From: Panacagrimonas sp965216845
GTDB lineage: Bacteria; Pseudomonadota; Gammaproteobacteria; Nevskiales; Nevskiaceae
NCBI GenBank assembly: GCA_965216845.1
Contig: OZ244200.1
Location: 806,001 to 870,000, forward strand
DNA length: 64,000 bases
Reading direction: 5' to 3'
Shown here: positions 48,301 to 56,426 of the stretch, piece after piece
Layout: each line of letters opens with the position of its first letter
How positions within the stretch are numbered: the first letter of the stretch is position 1
The notes under the pieces: model-generated
Told to the model about the DNA's origin: nothing
Databases searched by the model: none
Seen by the model: the letters and a program-made list of their open reading frames with translations, nothing else
Program-made: the position numbers and the translations under genes

Positions 48301-50066
48301 TATTGATTTCCTCCCTGGCTCTGCTGCGCCAAGGCCGCCATCAAACGGCCTTTCACGGTTCGACAGTCCGTTTTGTTCTCAAAGATGCTGCGCGCCTGCT
48401 TGTTCCACTGCGCGCCTTGGACGGCACTCACAAGGCGCTCGGAAACAAGATCGACTTCGCGTGAAATCGCTGTCATCTCATCCTGGGTCAACGCCAGCAT
48501 CGGTCCGTTTTGAAACTGAAGCCGGATGAAAATGACGTGTAGAACCAGCCAAGCGCCGTGATTGAGAATCTCTCGTGCAGGGAGTGCCCCCGCTGGCAAG
48601 TTGGCGGGATCACCTTCGGCAGTGGCTCTGGCGCGGACTTTCTCTACGACCACTCGGCCGACTTGGGCTATCCGCCACATTTGCCTTGCCGTGAGGGAGT
48701 CGGCGAAGAGCCGTTCGTAGGAATGGCGTAAGGGGTCGGTTGCTGATACCAACCCCTCCCGCCCAAACAGCTTCTTTTTGTCGGCCTTGGCGGCGGTCAC
48801 GTAGTCCTGCCAGTCGTTCGTGGTTACGGTGCAAGCCAGGAATGGCGCAAGTTCACGCGCGCTGAAGCAGGTCGGCGATAGCGGCGGATCGTCGTCCCCC
48901 TGCTTGACCAGATAGGTAATGCCCGCCATCTGCAAGGTCTGCTGCCACATGGCCTGCCGTTCATCGAGCGCGGCAAAGTCTTCCAGCTCTACGGCATTCT
49001 GGCGGTTACGCGATTGGGTGACACGATCGCCAAAGCCATCAGGCGCGTTCTCAAGACAAACGAAAGTCGCCATGACTATGGTGGGATGTGCATCGTAGTG
49101 GGCCAGTGGCTCGCGGGCTATCGCCCCAACCGTCTGCGCACCGTTGATGATGGACAGGCCTCGAATGCGAAACGTGCCAGTCTGCCGATTCGGGTCGCGG
49201 GGGTGCTGCTCCGTTATGGAGTCGCAGAGGAAGGTGACGCCGTTATTGAAGTAGAAGAAGTGCTGTGCTTCTTGTCGAATCGTCTCGGTTAGTCCAGCAT
49301 TGACGGTGGTCGTGCCCTTGAACCGGCGAATGTTCCGATCAACCAGATGCTCCTCGTGTGCCGCCCAAAGATCGGCGAGCCGCTTGGCGTCCATGCGCCC
49401 GTAGAACGCCCGGTAGGGCTCTTGCGTGTGACCGAAGTCCTTCAATTCGACTTCGGCTTCTATGGGCTGGGCCGAAACCCCGTCCAGATGCAGATCGTGA
49501 AGGGTCGTGAGCCCATAGGCATGGCATCGAAGAAAGCCCGGATTTGCGCCATTGAACGCACGCTCCAAGTCGGCAAAGATGTCGCGCCGATCATCGGATA
49601 CCGCCGTGCCGGAATAGGCCAGCACGACTTTGACCCTGCAGATACCGCTGTTCAACGCATTGGTGATTGCCGCTTGGCGGCTTTGCAAGGCGTTGTTGAA
49701 ACGATTCCAGCGTCCTTGCAGAAGGTCGGTTACGCCGTCCCGAAATTTGGATACCTCGCCGAGTTCCGGCTCGCCAGTGCCTGACTCTTTGTACTTGGAT
49801 TGGACCAGCCAGATCGTCTGATCCGTTGAAACGAATACTGAATCGATTCCATGATCCTGACCACCATCGATGCTGGCGGCCACGGACTCATCGAGATTGG
49901 CGCCGGCGTCTTCATGCAGGACGAATGCCGCAATTGCCTTGGACAGAAAGTTGCTTCGCCGAGATTCTGGCGTGTTCCCTGTTCCCGTGATTCGGGTGGA
50001 GTAATCTGCATCGAGTTTCTGGCATAGCAGATCGAGTTCGAGGGGCCGAGCGACAACTGTTGCCAT
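48300..50066 (-). CDS. AIPR-family abortive-infection protein
   Basis: A 588-residue protein of the AIPR (abortive infection phage resistance) family. The AIPR core is visible as RRFKGTTTVNAGLTETI, FFYFNNGVTFLCD and SIINGAQT (about 245-315). The N-terminal region has a Mrr-like nuclease pattern: GIDSVFV (Asp 75) followed by WLVQSKYK (Gln 89, Lys 91). The start codon overlaps the helicase stop by ATGA; an in-frame upstream Met lies inside that gene and is rejected. Expected to act as a nuclease effector during phage infection; that is by family only. Confidence 0.85.
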   Translation of the reverse strand: MATVVARPLELDLLCQKLDADYSTRITGTGNTPESRRSNFLSKAIAAFVLHEDAGANLDESVAASIDGGQDHGIDSVFVSTDQTIWLVQSKYKESGTGEPELGEVSKFRDGVTDLLQGRWNRFNNALQSRQAAITNALNSGICRVKVVLAYSGTAVSDDRRDIFADLERAFNGANPGFLRCHAYGLTTLHDLHLDGVSAQPIEAEVELKDFGHTQEPYRAFYGRMDAKRLADLWAAHEEHLVDRNIRRFKGTTTVNAGLTETIRQEAQHFFYFNNGVTFLCDSITEQHPRDPNRQTGTFRIRGLSIINGAQTVGAIAREPLAHYDAHPTIVMATFVCLENAPDGFGDRVTQSRNRQNAVELEDFAALDERQAMWQQTLQMAGITYLVKQGDDDPPLSPTCFSARELAPFLACTVTTNDWQDYVTAAKADKKKLFGREGLVSATDPLRHSYERLFADSLTARQMWRIAQVGRVVVEKVRARATAEGDPANLPAGALPAREILNHGAWLVLHVIFIRLQFQNGPMLALTQDEMTAISREVDLVSERLVSAVQGAQWNKQARSIFENKTDCRTVKGRLMAALAQQSQGGNQ

Positions 50067-52945
50067 CAGACCAGCTCCCATTCGACGGCAAACAGCGTGC
50101 GCTCTTCCACCTGCTGCTGGAGCTGCACTTCCAACTGACTGATGAGGTCATTTCGCTGCGCTTCGACTTCGTCCTGCCGGGCAAACAGCTCCCGGCGCAG
50201 TTTGCTACGCTTGCCTTCCAGCTCACGCTGCTTCTTCTGCCACGAGAGCTTTTCTTCGAGGGTTGGTGAGGTCGCGGCCGTGCGGCGTACCTCCTTGATC
50301 TCGCGATCGATCTCCTTGATCTCCTGCTCCAGACCCAGCTTCAGGTCGTCCGCCCAGGCGTCCAGCTTCTGGACTTCCTGCTCGAAGTAACCGAGGTTGC
50401 GCTCGTTGACATCGCGCAGGAGTGCTGTCTTGCGGGTCTCCACGTCGGCCAGCAGGGTGGCGTCAGGGGCGTTGAACAGACTGGCTGCTTGCGTGGTCGC
50501 GGGCAGGCGCAACAGTTTTTCCGGGTCTACTTCCGCGAGCACGACGCCGTCGGTCGTGCCCGCGGCAACCAGCAGATGCTGCTCCTGGTTGCCGAAAGTC
50601 TCGACCGAGATCAGCTTCACGGTGAGCCATCCGGCCTTGCCGCGATAGGCTTCGAGGGTGCTGATCTTTGAACCGTAGGCGTTGTAGTCGAAGACGAGTC
50701 GAGCCCCGTCGAGTACGCGAGCCTTGGCCTGCTCGATGCCCCATCGCGCCAGCGGATGATTGATGCGGTATAGATGCGCGTCGCCGGAGCGGCGGGGCAA
50801 CTCGTAGCGCCCCAGTTCGATGCCCGCGAGACCGCCATGGTCGGTTCCAGTCGGTATGTGGCGGAGATCGAAGCCGTCGTCATCGAAGGCGGCGCAATGG
50901 ACCAGTTCCGCGCGGGTCAGGTCCATCAGCATGCGCTCGAAGCGATTGCGCGCGTTGCGGCTGTCGTCTGCCCGCATGCGCAGCTTCTCCTGCACCTCCT
51001 CATCAAAGTTCTCAAGCAAGACCTGCCGCGTCTTGACCATCGCCTCGTTGATCTCGCCGGAGAGGTCGAGCTGGAGTTGCTCGAAGCTGGACTTGATTTC
51101 TTCGGGCTCTCGGCAGTTCTGGTAGATCTCGGCGATACGCCGCTCGAAATCGACACCGGAGCCGATGGCGCCGAGAACTTCGTCGCTGGCCCCGAATACA
51201 CCTTCGAAGAGCTGGAACTTCTGCGACAGCAGCTCGTACACCCGTGCATCGGCCTCATTACTGCGGTCGACGAAGTTGACCACCACCACGTCGAATTTCT
51301 GACCGTAGCGGTGGCACCGTCCAATGCGTTGTTCGATGCGCTGCGGGTTCCAGGGCAGGTCGTAGTTGATGACGAGCGAGCAGAACTGGAGGTTGATGCC
51401 TTCGGCCCCAGCCTCGGTGGCAATCATGACCTTGCCGCGCTCCTTGAAGTGCTCGACCAAGGCTGCGCGGGTGTCGGCGGTCTTGGAGCCGGTGATGCGG
51501 TCGGTGCCTTCGTGGCGTTTCAGCCAGTCCTTATAGATGGCCTGCGCGCGCTGGTCGCTGTTGGTGCCGTTGAAGAGCACGATGCCGTCGCCGTATGGCG
51601 TGTCGGCCAGCAAGTTGAGGAGGTATTCCTGCGTGCGCCTGGACTCGGTGAAGATGATGGCCTTTCTGGCCGCGCCCAACCGATCCAGTTCGGCGAAGGC
51701 GCGAACCAGCGCAGTGAGTAGCGCATTACCCTTGGCGTTGTCACGGATGTTGGTTGCCAGCGTTTTGAAGTGGCGAAGCTCCTCTATCTCCTGCGCGACG
51801 GCATCACGCTCGGAGCGGTTCGTTGCCTCTTTGCCCGGCTCTTGGTCCTCCCATTCGTCGGCGGTCTCGTCGAGCGACTCGTAGTCCTCGTCCAGTTCTT
51901 CGGCGAGATCGGGAACCACGGGAGCTTGATCCAGCACGCCCTGGAGACGCTTGGCCATTGTCTCCAACGCACCCGCAATCGCGTGCGTGCTGGAAGCAAG
52001 CAGCTTCCACAGCACGAGTGAAATCAGTTGGCGCTGCCCGTCGGGCAGGGCCTTGAGGTTGGGGCGGCGCAGATAGTCGGCGACGAGCCTGGAAAGTTCC
52101 TGCTCTTCGCTCGATGGCGTGAACTCCTCGACGATGGCCCTGCGTGCTGTGTACGAAACGTAGGGCTGAACCTGTTTGCGCAGGGTGCGCTTGCAGATGG
52201 GGGCCAGCCGGTCACGCAGGCTGCTGAAGGATTGCTCTCTGCCAGTGAACTGCGAGCGGAAGCTATCAAGGTCTCCGAACACGCGGTCATCGATGAAGCT
52301 GACCAGCCCATAGAGTTCGAGCAATGAGTTCTGCAACGGCGTCGCGGTCAGAAGCACCTTGGAGTGAACGCGCGACAACGCCTCCTTGAGGGTCTTGGCG
52401 ATGACATTGCTGGTCTTGTAAACGTTGCGCAGGCGATGCGCTTCGTCGAGCACGACCAAGTCCCAGTCAATGCCCTTGACGTCGTCGGCCTTGGCCTTTG
52501 CGAACTGGTAGGAACAGATGATCGGGCCGGACGCGAACAAGAATGGATTCTGCCGCTCCTGCTTGCGGATCGCGTTGTAGTTTTTGGCTTCAAGGATCAG
52601 CCCTTGCAGGCCGAACTTGTCCTGCAACTCCTGGTGCCACTGCTTGCGCAGGTTCGCCGGAACAATGATGAGCATCTTCCGTCGCCGTTCGGCCCAGCGT
52701 TGGGAGATGACCAAACCGGCTTCGATGGTCTTGCCCAGACCAACCTCGTCGGCGAGGATCACGCCGCGTGAGAGCGGGTTGCGGCAAGCGAAGAGCGCGG
52801 CCTCGACTTGATGAGGATTCAGATCGACTTGCGAATCGACCAAGGTTGAGGCCAGCGACTCCACAGAGTCGCCCGCCGCGCGTCGGGTCAGCAGCCAGGC
52901 GAAGTACTGGCTCTGGTGCGGCGTTAGAAGCTGCTGTGTTGTCAA
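50066..52945 (-). CDS. SNF2-family helicase of the defence operon (RapA/DrmD-like)
   Basis: A superfamily 2 ATPase of about 959 residues. From the chosen TTG start, Walker A DEVGLGKT is at 66-73, DEAH near 159, TATPLQNSL follows, and the second RecA domain carries ATEAGAEGINLQF and RIGRCHRYGQ. The C-terminal 150 residues are a charged coiled coil. DNA translocases of this kind occur in DISARM class 1 (DrmD) and other defence loci. The open frame extends to 53122, but that part overlaps the HTH gene and reads as Arg/Ser-rich noise. TTG after AAGGGGGG is preferred; the start remains uncertain. Confidence 0.88.
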   Translation of the reverse strand: MTTQQLLTPHQSQYFAWLLTRRAAGDSVESLASTLVDSQVDLNPHQVEAALFACRNPLSRGVILADEVGLGKTIEAGLVISQRWAERRRKMLIIVPANLRKQWHQELQDKFGLQGLILEAKNYNAIRKQERQNPFLFASGPIICSYQFAKAKADDVKGIDWDLVVLDEAHRLRNVYKTSNVIAKTLKEALSRVHSKVLLTATPLQNSLLELYGLVSFIDDRVFGDLDSFRSQFTGREQSFSSLRDRLAPICKRTLRKQVQPYVSYTARRAIVEEFTPSSEEQELSRLVADYLRRPNLKALPDGQRQLISLVLWKLLASSTHAIAGALETMAKRLQGVLDQAPVVPDLAEELDEDYESLDETADEWEDQEPGKEATNRSERDAVAQEIEELRHFKTLATNIRDNAKGNALLTALVRAFAELDRLGAARKAIIFTESRRTQEYLLNLLADTPYGDGIVLFNGTNSDQRAQAIYKDWLKRHEGTDRITGSKTADTRAALVEHFKERGKVMIATEAGAEGINLQFCSLVINYDLPWNPQRIEQRIGRCHRYGQKFDVVVVNFVDRSNEADARVYELLSQKFQLFEGVFGASDEVLGAIGSGVDFERRIAEIYQNCREPEEIKSSFEQLQLDLSGEINEAMVKTRQVLLENFDEEVQEKLRMRADDSRNARNRFERMLMDLTRAELVHCAAFDDDGFDLRHIPTGTDHGGLAGIELGRYELPRRSGDAHLYRINHPLARWGIEQAKARVLDGARLVFDYNAYGSKISTLEAYRGKAGWLTVKLISVETFGNQEQHLLVAAGTTDGVVLAEVDPEKLLRLPATTQAASLFNAPDATLLADVETRKTALLRDVNERNLGYFEQEVQKLDAWADDLKLGLEQEIKEIDREIKEVRRTAATSPTLEEKLSWQKKQRELEGKRSKLRRELFARQDEVEAQRNDLISQLEVQLQQQVEERTLFAVEWELV

Positions 52946-53003
52946 CGGCGATCCCCCCCTTGTTCTTTTCCGGATGCGATTCGGTCGCTGACTTGGCGCA
53001 CGC

Positions 53004-53204
53004 TCACTCGGCCTCCGGCTTCTTCTTGCTGATGCTTTCGGCGATCCACCGATCCAGCTCCGAGCGGCGAAAGCGCCAGGTACCTCCAAGCTTGAACGCC
53101 GGAATCTCTCCTTTCTGGGCAAGGCGATAAACCGTGCGTTTCCCGGCTTTGAGGTAGGCCGCGACCTCCTCCAGCGTGAGGATCTCGCTCTCGACTTCAG
53201 TCAT
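53004..53204 (-). CDS. excisionase-type helix-turn-helix protein heading the defence operon
   Basis: A 66-residue HTH_17 protein: LTLEEVAAYLKAGKRTVYRL, then EIPAFKLGGTWRF. It is a clear relative of the HTH protein heading the chaperone-like operon. It lies about 60 bases before the helicase start in the same direction and probably represses or times the operon. The longer frame containing it reaches into the divergent conjugation genes and is rejected. No operator has been proven; a candidate dyad lies just upstream. Confidence 0.85.
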   Translation of the reverse strand: MTEVESEILTLEEVAAYLKAGKRTVYRLAQKGEIPAFKLGGTWRFRRSELDRWIAESISKKKPEAE

Positions 53205-53428
53205 CCGGAAACCATCCGATTTGGCCTTTCGTAGCCTTGGATTGCCAAGTTTAGCCAATTCTACCAGGCCGCGGTAGGCGCTGGCCAACTCCGCAATCCG
53301 GGGAGCCTTGCGCAGTTGATGGCCAGTTCGGCCTGGGAATCCGGTCAACCCGTAGTTCCCATTCCCTGCGGCGCAAAGCGAGAGCGCGGCACAGCATCTG
53401 GCCATCCGCATCAACGGGGAATGGCTCG
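53205..53428. promoter_or_regulatory. divergent intergenic region at right edge of the defence operon
   Basis: Should hold the leftward defence promoter and the signals for the rightward RAQPRD gene. The most notable feature is the dyad CTTGG-ATTG-CCAAG (53236-53249), 32 bases before the HTH start, a possible operator for that protein. The left part is A+T-richer than the right. I see no convincing -35/-10 pair and no direct repeat that would mark an insertion target. Confidence 0.4.
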
Positions 53429-53782
53429 ATGGGACAGACCAACCGCCGCGCATCCGCATGGCCTTCGCTGGCCGTGCTGCTGGCCGTGTCGCTCTCGGCC
53501 CTGCAACCCGCCATTGCCGACGACACCCCGGAGCGTGAGCAGCTCGCCGCGCTCGCGCGCCAGCTCGACCTGATCGACCGACTGGTCGAGCACGCCACCA
53601 CCACCGCGCCGCAGGCGCGCGCCCGCTACCACTTCGACTACGCCCGGCTGCGCGCCGACCTGAAACGCGTGCGCACCGGCGTGCAGGACTTCCTCGTGCC
53701 TCAGCGCGCCCAGCCGCGCGATCCCGTTCCGCTGGCCGGCGACTACCTGCGCCGCGACGAACAGGAGGAGCCCTCGCCATGA
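53429..53782 (+). CDS. RAQPRD-family ICE protein (TIGR01690)
   Basis: A 117-residue exported protein defined by its RAQPRD motif, which is present near the C-terminus (RAQPRDPVPLAGDY). It has a signal-like N-terminus (LAVLLAVSLSALQPAIA) and a helical middle rich in Arg and Leu. Constant in type G ICE clusters, role unknown. It resumes the conjugation series after the defence operon and overlaps the next gene by ATGA. Confidence 0.93.
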   Translation: MGQTNRRASAWPSLAVLLAVSLSALQPAIADDTPEREQLAALARQLDLIDRLVEHATTTAPQARARYHFDYARLRADLKRVRTGVQDFLVPQRAQPRDPVPLAGDYLRRDEQEEPSP

Positions 53783-54012
53783 CCGCCGAGCAGATCGCCG
53801 CCTTCCAGGCCAACGGCGGCTTTGCGCCTTCGGCGGTGTCCGTCGTGGTGCTCGGCTTCGTGTTCGCGGTGCTGCTGTTGTGGGGCGTGTGGGCCATGCG
53901 CACGGCCTACGTGGGCTGGGCCGAGAACCGCATCAACCAACGTCAGTTCCTGGGCGTCTGCATCCGCTTCGTCGCGATGTACCTGGTGCTGACCTTCTTC
54001 CTCCTCTCCTGA
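53779..54012 (+). CDS. TIGR03758-family ICE membrane protein (PFL_4701-like)
   Basis: A 77-residue inner-membrane protein with two hydrophobic segments (VSVVVLGFVFAVLLLWGVW and FVAMYLVLTFFLLS). Its size and pair arrangement resemble VirB2/VirB3-type small channel proteins. It overlaps RAQPRD by four bases and precedes the related TIGR03745 gene. Assignment rests on gene order and the characteristic MTAEQIAAFQANGG-like start. Confidence 0.88.
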   Translation: MTAEQIAAFQANGGFAPSAVSVVVLGFVFAVLLLWGVWAMRTAYVGWAENRINQRQFLGVCIRFVAMYLVLTFFLLS

Positions 54013-54034
54013 CCACCACGAAGGGCCATCGATC

Positions 54035-54403
54035 ATGCACACGCCTCCGACTACTTCTCGCGTTCCCTCGCGCATCGCCGCGCTGCTGGCGCCGTTGGCG
54101 CTCCTGGGACTGCCGCCATCCGCGTTCGCGCAGGGCCTGCCGACCATGGAAGACCCCTCGCGCGGCCAGGGCAGCGGCATCCTGCAGACCTTGCAGAACT
54201 ACGGCTACGACATCGTGCTGCTGATCGCGCTGCTCGTGGTCGCCTCGATGTTCGTCGGTGTCTGCTATCACGCCTACACACGCTACTCGGAGATCCACAC
54301 GGGCCGCGCCACCTGGGGCCAGTTCGGGCTGACGGTCGCCGTGGGTGCGATCCTGTTGGTCGTCGGCATCTGGCTGCTGACCAAAGCCACCGGCGTGCTG
54401 TAA
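54035..54403 (+). CDS. TIGR03745-family ICE membrane protein (PFL_4702-like)
   Basis: A 122-residue protein with a cleavable export signal (LLAPLALLGLPPSAFAQ) and two later membrane segments (DIVLLIALLVVASMFVGVCY and FGLTVAVGAILLVVGIWLL). This layout resembles conjugative pilin precursors, and a pilin or pilin-like role is plausible. It is a standard member of the cluster between the TIGR03758 and TIGR03750 genes. Confidence 0.88.
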   Translation: MHTPPTTSRVPSRIAALLAPLALLGLPPSAFAQGLPTMEDPSRGQGSGILQTLQNYGYDIVLLIALLVVASMFVGVCYHAYTRYSEIHTGRATWGQFGLTVAVGAILLVVGIWLLTKATGVL

Positions 54404-54415
54404 GGGCTGCACGTG

Positions 54416-54826
54416 ATGGCCACCCCCGCGGAGACAGCGCGCGATGCGCTGGTGACGTTCCTGCCGCACCGGCTGAATCGCCAGCCGGTGGTCGTGCGCG
54501 GACTGACCGCCGATGAGCTGTGGATCTGCGCTGGCCTGTCGGCGGCCGCCGGGCTCGTGCTCGGTGTGCCATTGGCCTGGCTGACGCGCAGCATTGCCAT
54601 GGTGCCTACGCTGATCGTCGCCGGCATCGCGCTCGGCGTCTTCGTCGGCGGTGGCTTCCTGCGCAGCCAGAAGCGCGGCCGGCCCGACACCTGGCTGTAC
54701 CGGCAGCTTCAGTGGCGGTTGACCTTGCGCTATCCAGTGCTCGCCGCTCACCTGGGCGGGTGCCGTCTGATCATCCGCACGGGCTGGTGGAGCACACGGC
54801 GCACGGCCCACCGAGGTGCGGCATGA
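54416..54826 (+). CDS. TIGR03750-family conjugative transfer protein
   Basis: A 136-residue inner-membrane protein with two adjacent hydrophobic segments (LWICAGLSAAAGLVLGVPLA, and VPTLIVAGIALGVFVGGG) and a basic C-terminus. It resembles TraL/VirB3-type proteins that help place the VirB4-like ATPase at the membrane. GTG one codon upstream is an alternative start. It overlaps the next gene by ATGA. Confidence 0.87.
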   Translation: MATPAETARDALVTFLPHRLNRQPVVVRGLTADELWICAGLSAAAGLVLGVPLAWLTRSIAMVPTLIVAGIALGVFVGGGFLRSQKRGRPDTWLYRQLQWRLTLRYPVLAAHLGGCRLIIRTGWWSTRRTAHRGAA

Positions 54827-55515
54827 GCCGTTTCAAGAATGAGGTCGCGCACCTGCAGGCACACGTGAAGACGCTGCGCCTGGGCGGCGCGGCGCTGTTT
54901 GTGGTGGCGCTGCTGCTCGGCTTCGGCTGGTGGAGCGCGCCGCGCGATCTGACCATCCACGTGCCCCCCGACCTGCGCTCGGGCAGCGTGCGCAAGTGGT
55001 GGGACGTGCCGCCCGAGAGCGTGTACGCGTTCAGCTTCTACATCTGGCAGCAGGTGCAGCGCTGGCCCACCAACGGCGAGACCGACTACCCGCGCAACCT
55101 GCGCGCGCTGTCGGCCTACCTGACGCCGAGCTGCCGGGCCTTCCTGCAACAGGACTACGAGTACCGGCGCGCCAGTGGCGAGCTGCGTCAGCGCGTGCGT
55201 GGCATCTACGAGATTCCCGGCCGCGGCTACGGCGATGATCCGGCCACGCGCGTCAAGGTGGTCTCCGACCGCGATTGGATCGTCACGCTCGACGTGAGCG
55301 CGGACGAATACTACGGCTCCGAGCAGGTCAAGCGCGCCCTGGTGCGCTACCCCATCAAGGTCGTCCGGCTGGACATCGACCCCGAGCACAACCCCTTTGG
55401 CCTGGCGCTGGACTGCTACGCCAGTGCACCCCAGCGCATCGAACCGCCGCCGACGCCGACCCAGGCCGGCGCGCCCGCCAACGCCTCCGGCCACCTGCAG
55501 GGAGACTCTCCATGA
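54823..55515 (+). CDS. TIGR03746-family ICE protein (PFL_4703-like)
   Basis: A 230-residue bitopic protein: short cytoplasmic N-terminus, one membrane segment (LGGAALFVVALLLGFGWWS) and a periplasmic domain with WWDVPPESVYAFSFYIWQQ. This is the TraE/VirB8-like layout, an assembly factor of the transfer channel. It ends in a Pro/Ala-rich tail and overlaps the next gene by ATGA. Confidence 0.9.
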   Translation: MSRFKNEVAHLQAHVKTLRLGGAALFVVALLLGFGWWSAPRDLTIHVPPDLRSGSVRKWWDVPPESVYAFSFYIWQQVQRWPTNGETDYPRNLRALSAYLTPSCRAFLQQDYEYRRASGELRQRVRGIYEIPGRGYGDDPATRVKVVSDRDWIVTLDVSADEYYGSEQVKRALVRYPIKVVRLDIDPEHNPFGLALDCYASAPQRIEPPPTPTQAGAPANASGHLQGDSP

Positions 55516-56426
55516 AGCCCGTTGCCTTGTCGGCCCTGGCCGCCGTCCTGCTGATCCTCGGTGTCGTGCCGGCCAGCCAGGCCGTGGAAATCCTGCGCTG
55601 GGAGCGCCTGCCCCTGCCGGTGCCGCTGGTGGTCGGCCAGGAGCGCGTGGTCTTCATCGACCGCAATGTGCGCGTCGGCGTGCCGGCCAGCGCCGGCGAC
55701 CACCTGCGCGTGCAGAGTGCAGGCGGCGCGATCTACCTGCGGGCGAGCGAGCCGATTCCGCCAACGCGGCTGCAACTGCAGGACGTGGAATCCGGCGCGC
55801 TGATCCTGCTCGACATCGCCGCCGAGCCGGCGAAGGACGGCCGGGCGCCGCTGGAGCCGGTGCGCATCGTGGAAGCGGAGGCCCCCGCGAAGCGCTACGG
55901 CGGCGGTGCAGCAAGCGGCGCGGACGAGCAGGCCGATGCGCCCGCAGACAAATCCGTTCCCCGGCGCGAAACGCCGGTATCGGTCGTGCTGACGCGCCAT
56001 GCCGCGCAGAACTTGTACGCGCCGCTGCGCACCGTCGAGCCGGTCGCCGGCATCGGGCGCGCAAACCTGCGCCGCGACCTCGCGCTGGACACCTTGCTGC
56101 CGACGCTGCCGGTGCACGCGCGGGCACTGGCCGCGTGGCGCCTGGAAGACCAGTGGGTGACGGCCGTGCGACTCACCAACACCTCGGCGCGCTGGCTCGA
56201 CCTCGACCCGCGCGCCCTGCAGGGGAACTTCGTGGCGGCGACCTTCCAGCATCCGAACCTGGGGCCGGCCGGTACCCCGTCCGACACCACGGTGCTCTAT
56301 CTGGTCACGCGCGGCCACGGCCTGGCCGAGTCGCTGCTGCCGGCGCTGAGCCCGATCGACGCCAGCGTGAACCTGCCGCCGGCCGCCGCGGCCGGCTCGA
56401 CCGGAGGAGCGCGCGATGAAGAGTAA
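55512..56426 (+). CDS. TIGR03749-family ICE protein (PFL_4704-like)
   Basis: A 304-residue exported protein with signal peptide (ALAAVLLILGVVPASQAVEI). The periplasmic part has an N-terminal beta-rich domain (ERVVFIDRNVRVGVP), a Glu/Ala-rich linker and a C-terminal domain with VTAVRLTNTSARWLDLDPR. This is the TraK/VirB9-like position in the cluster, so a core-complex subunit is likely. It overlaps the following gene by 11 bases. Confidence 0.88.
   Translation: MKPVALSALAAVLLILGVVPASQAVEILRWERLPLPVPLVVGQERVVFIDRNVRVGVPASAGDHLRVQSAGGAIYLRASEPIPPTRLQLQDVESGALILLDIAAEPAKDGRAPLEPVRIVEAEAPAKRYGGGAASGADEQADAPADKSVPRRETPVSVVLTRHAAQNLYAPLRTVEPVAGIGRANLRRDLALDTLLPTLPVHARALAAWRLEDQWVTAVRLTNTSARWLDLDPRALQGNFVAATFQHPNLGPAGTPSDTTVLYLVTRGHGLAESLLPALSPIDASVNLPPAAAAGSTGGARDEE

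Noticed and set aside
52946..53122. N-terminal extension of the defence SNF2 helicase
   Set aside because: It overlaps the HTH gene on the same strand and reads as Arg/Ser/Pro-rich noise; the conserved region begins after the TTG at 52945.
39023..53204. DISARM, BREX, Zorya or Dnd system
   Set aside because: The SNF2 helicase resembles DrmD, but drmA, drmB and drmC are absent; there is no PglZ, no ZorAB motor pair and no DndBCDE set.
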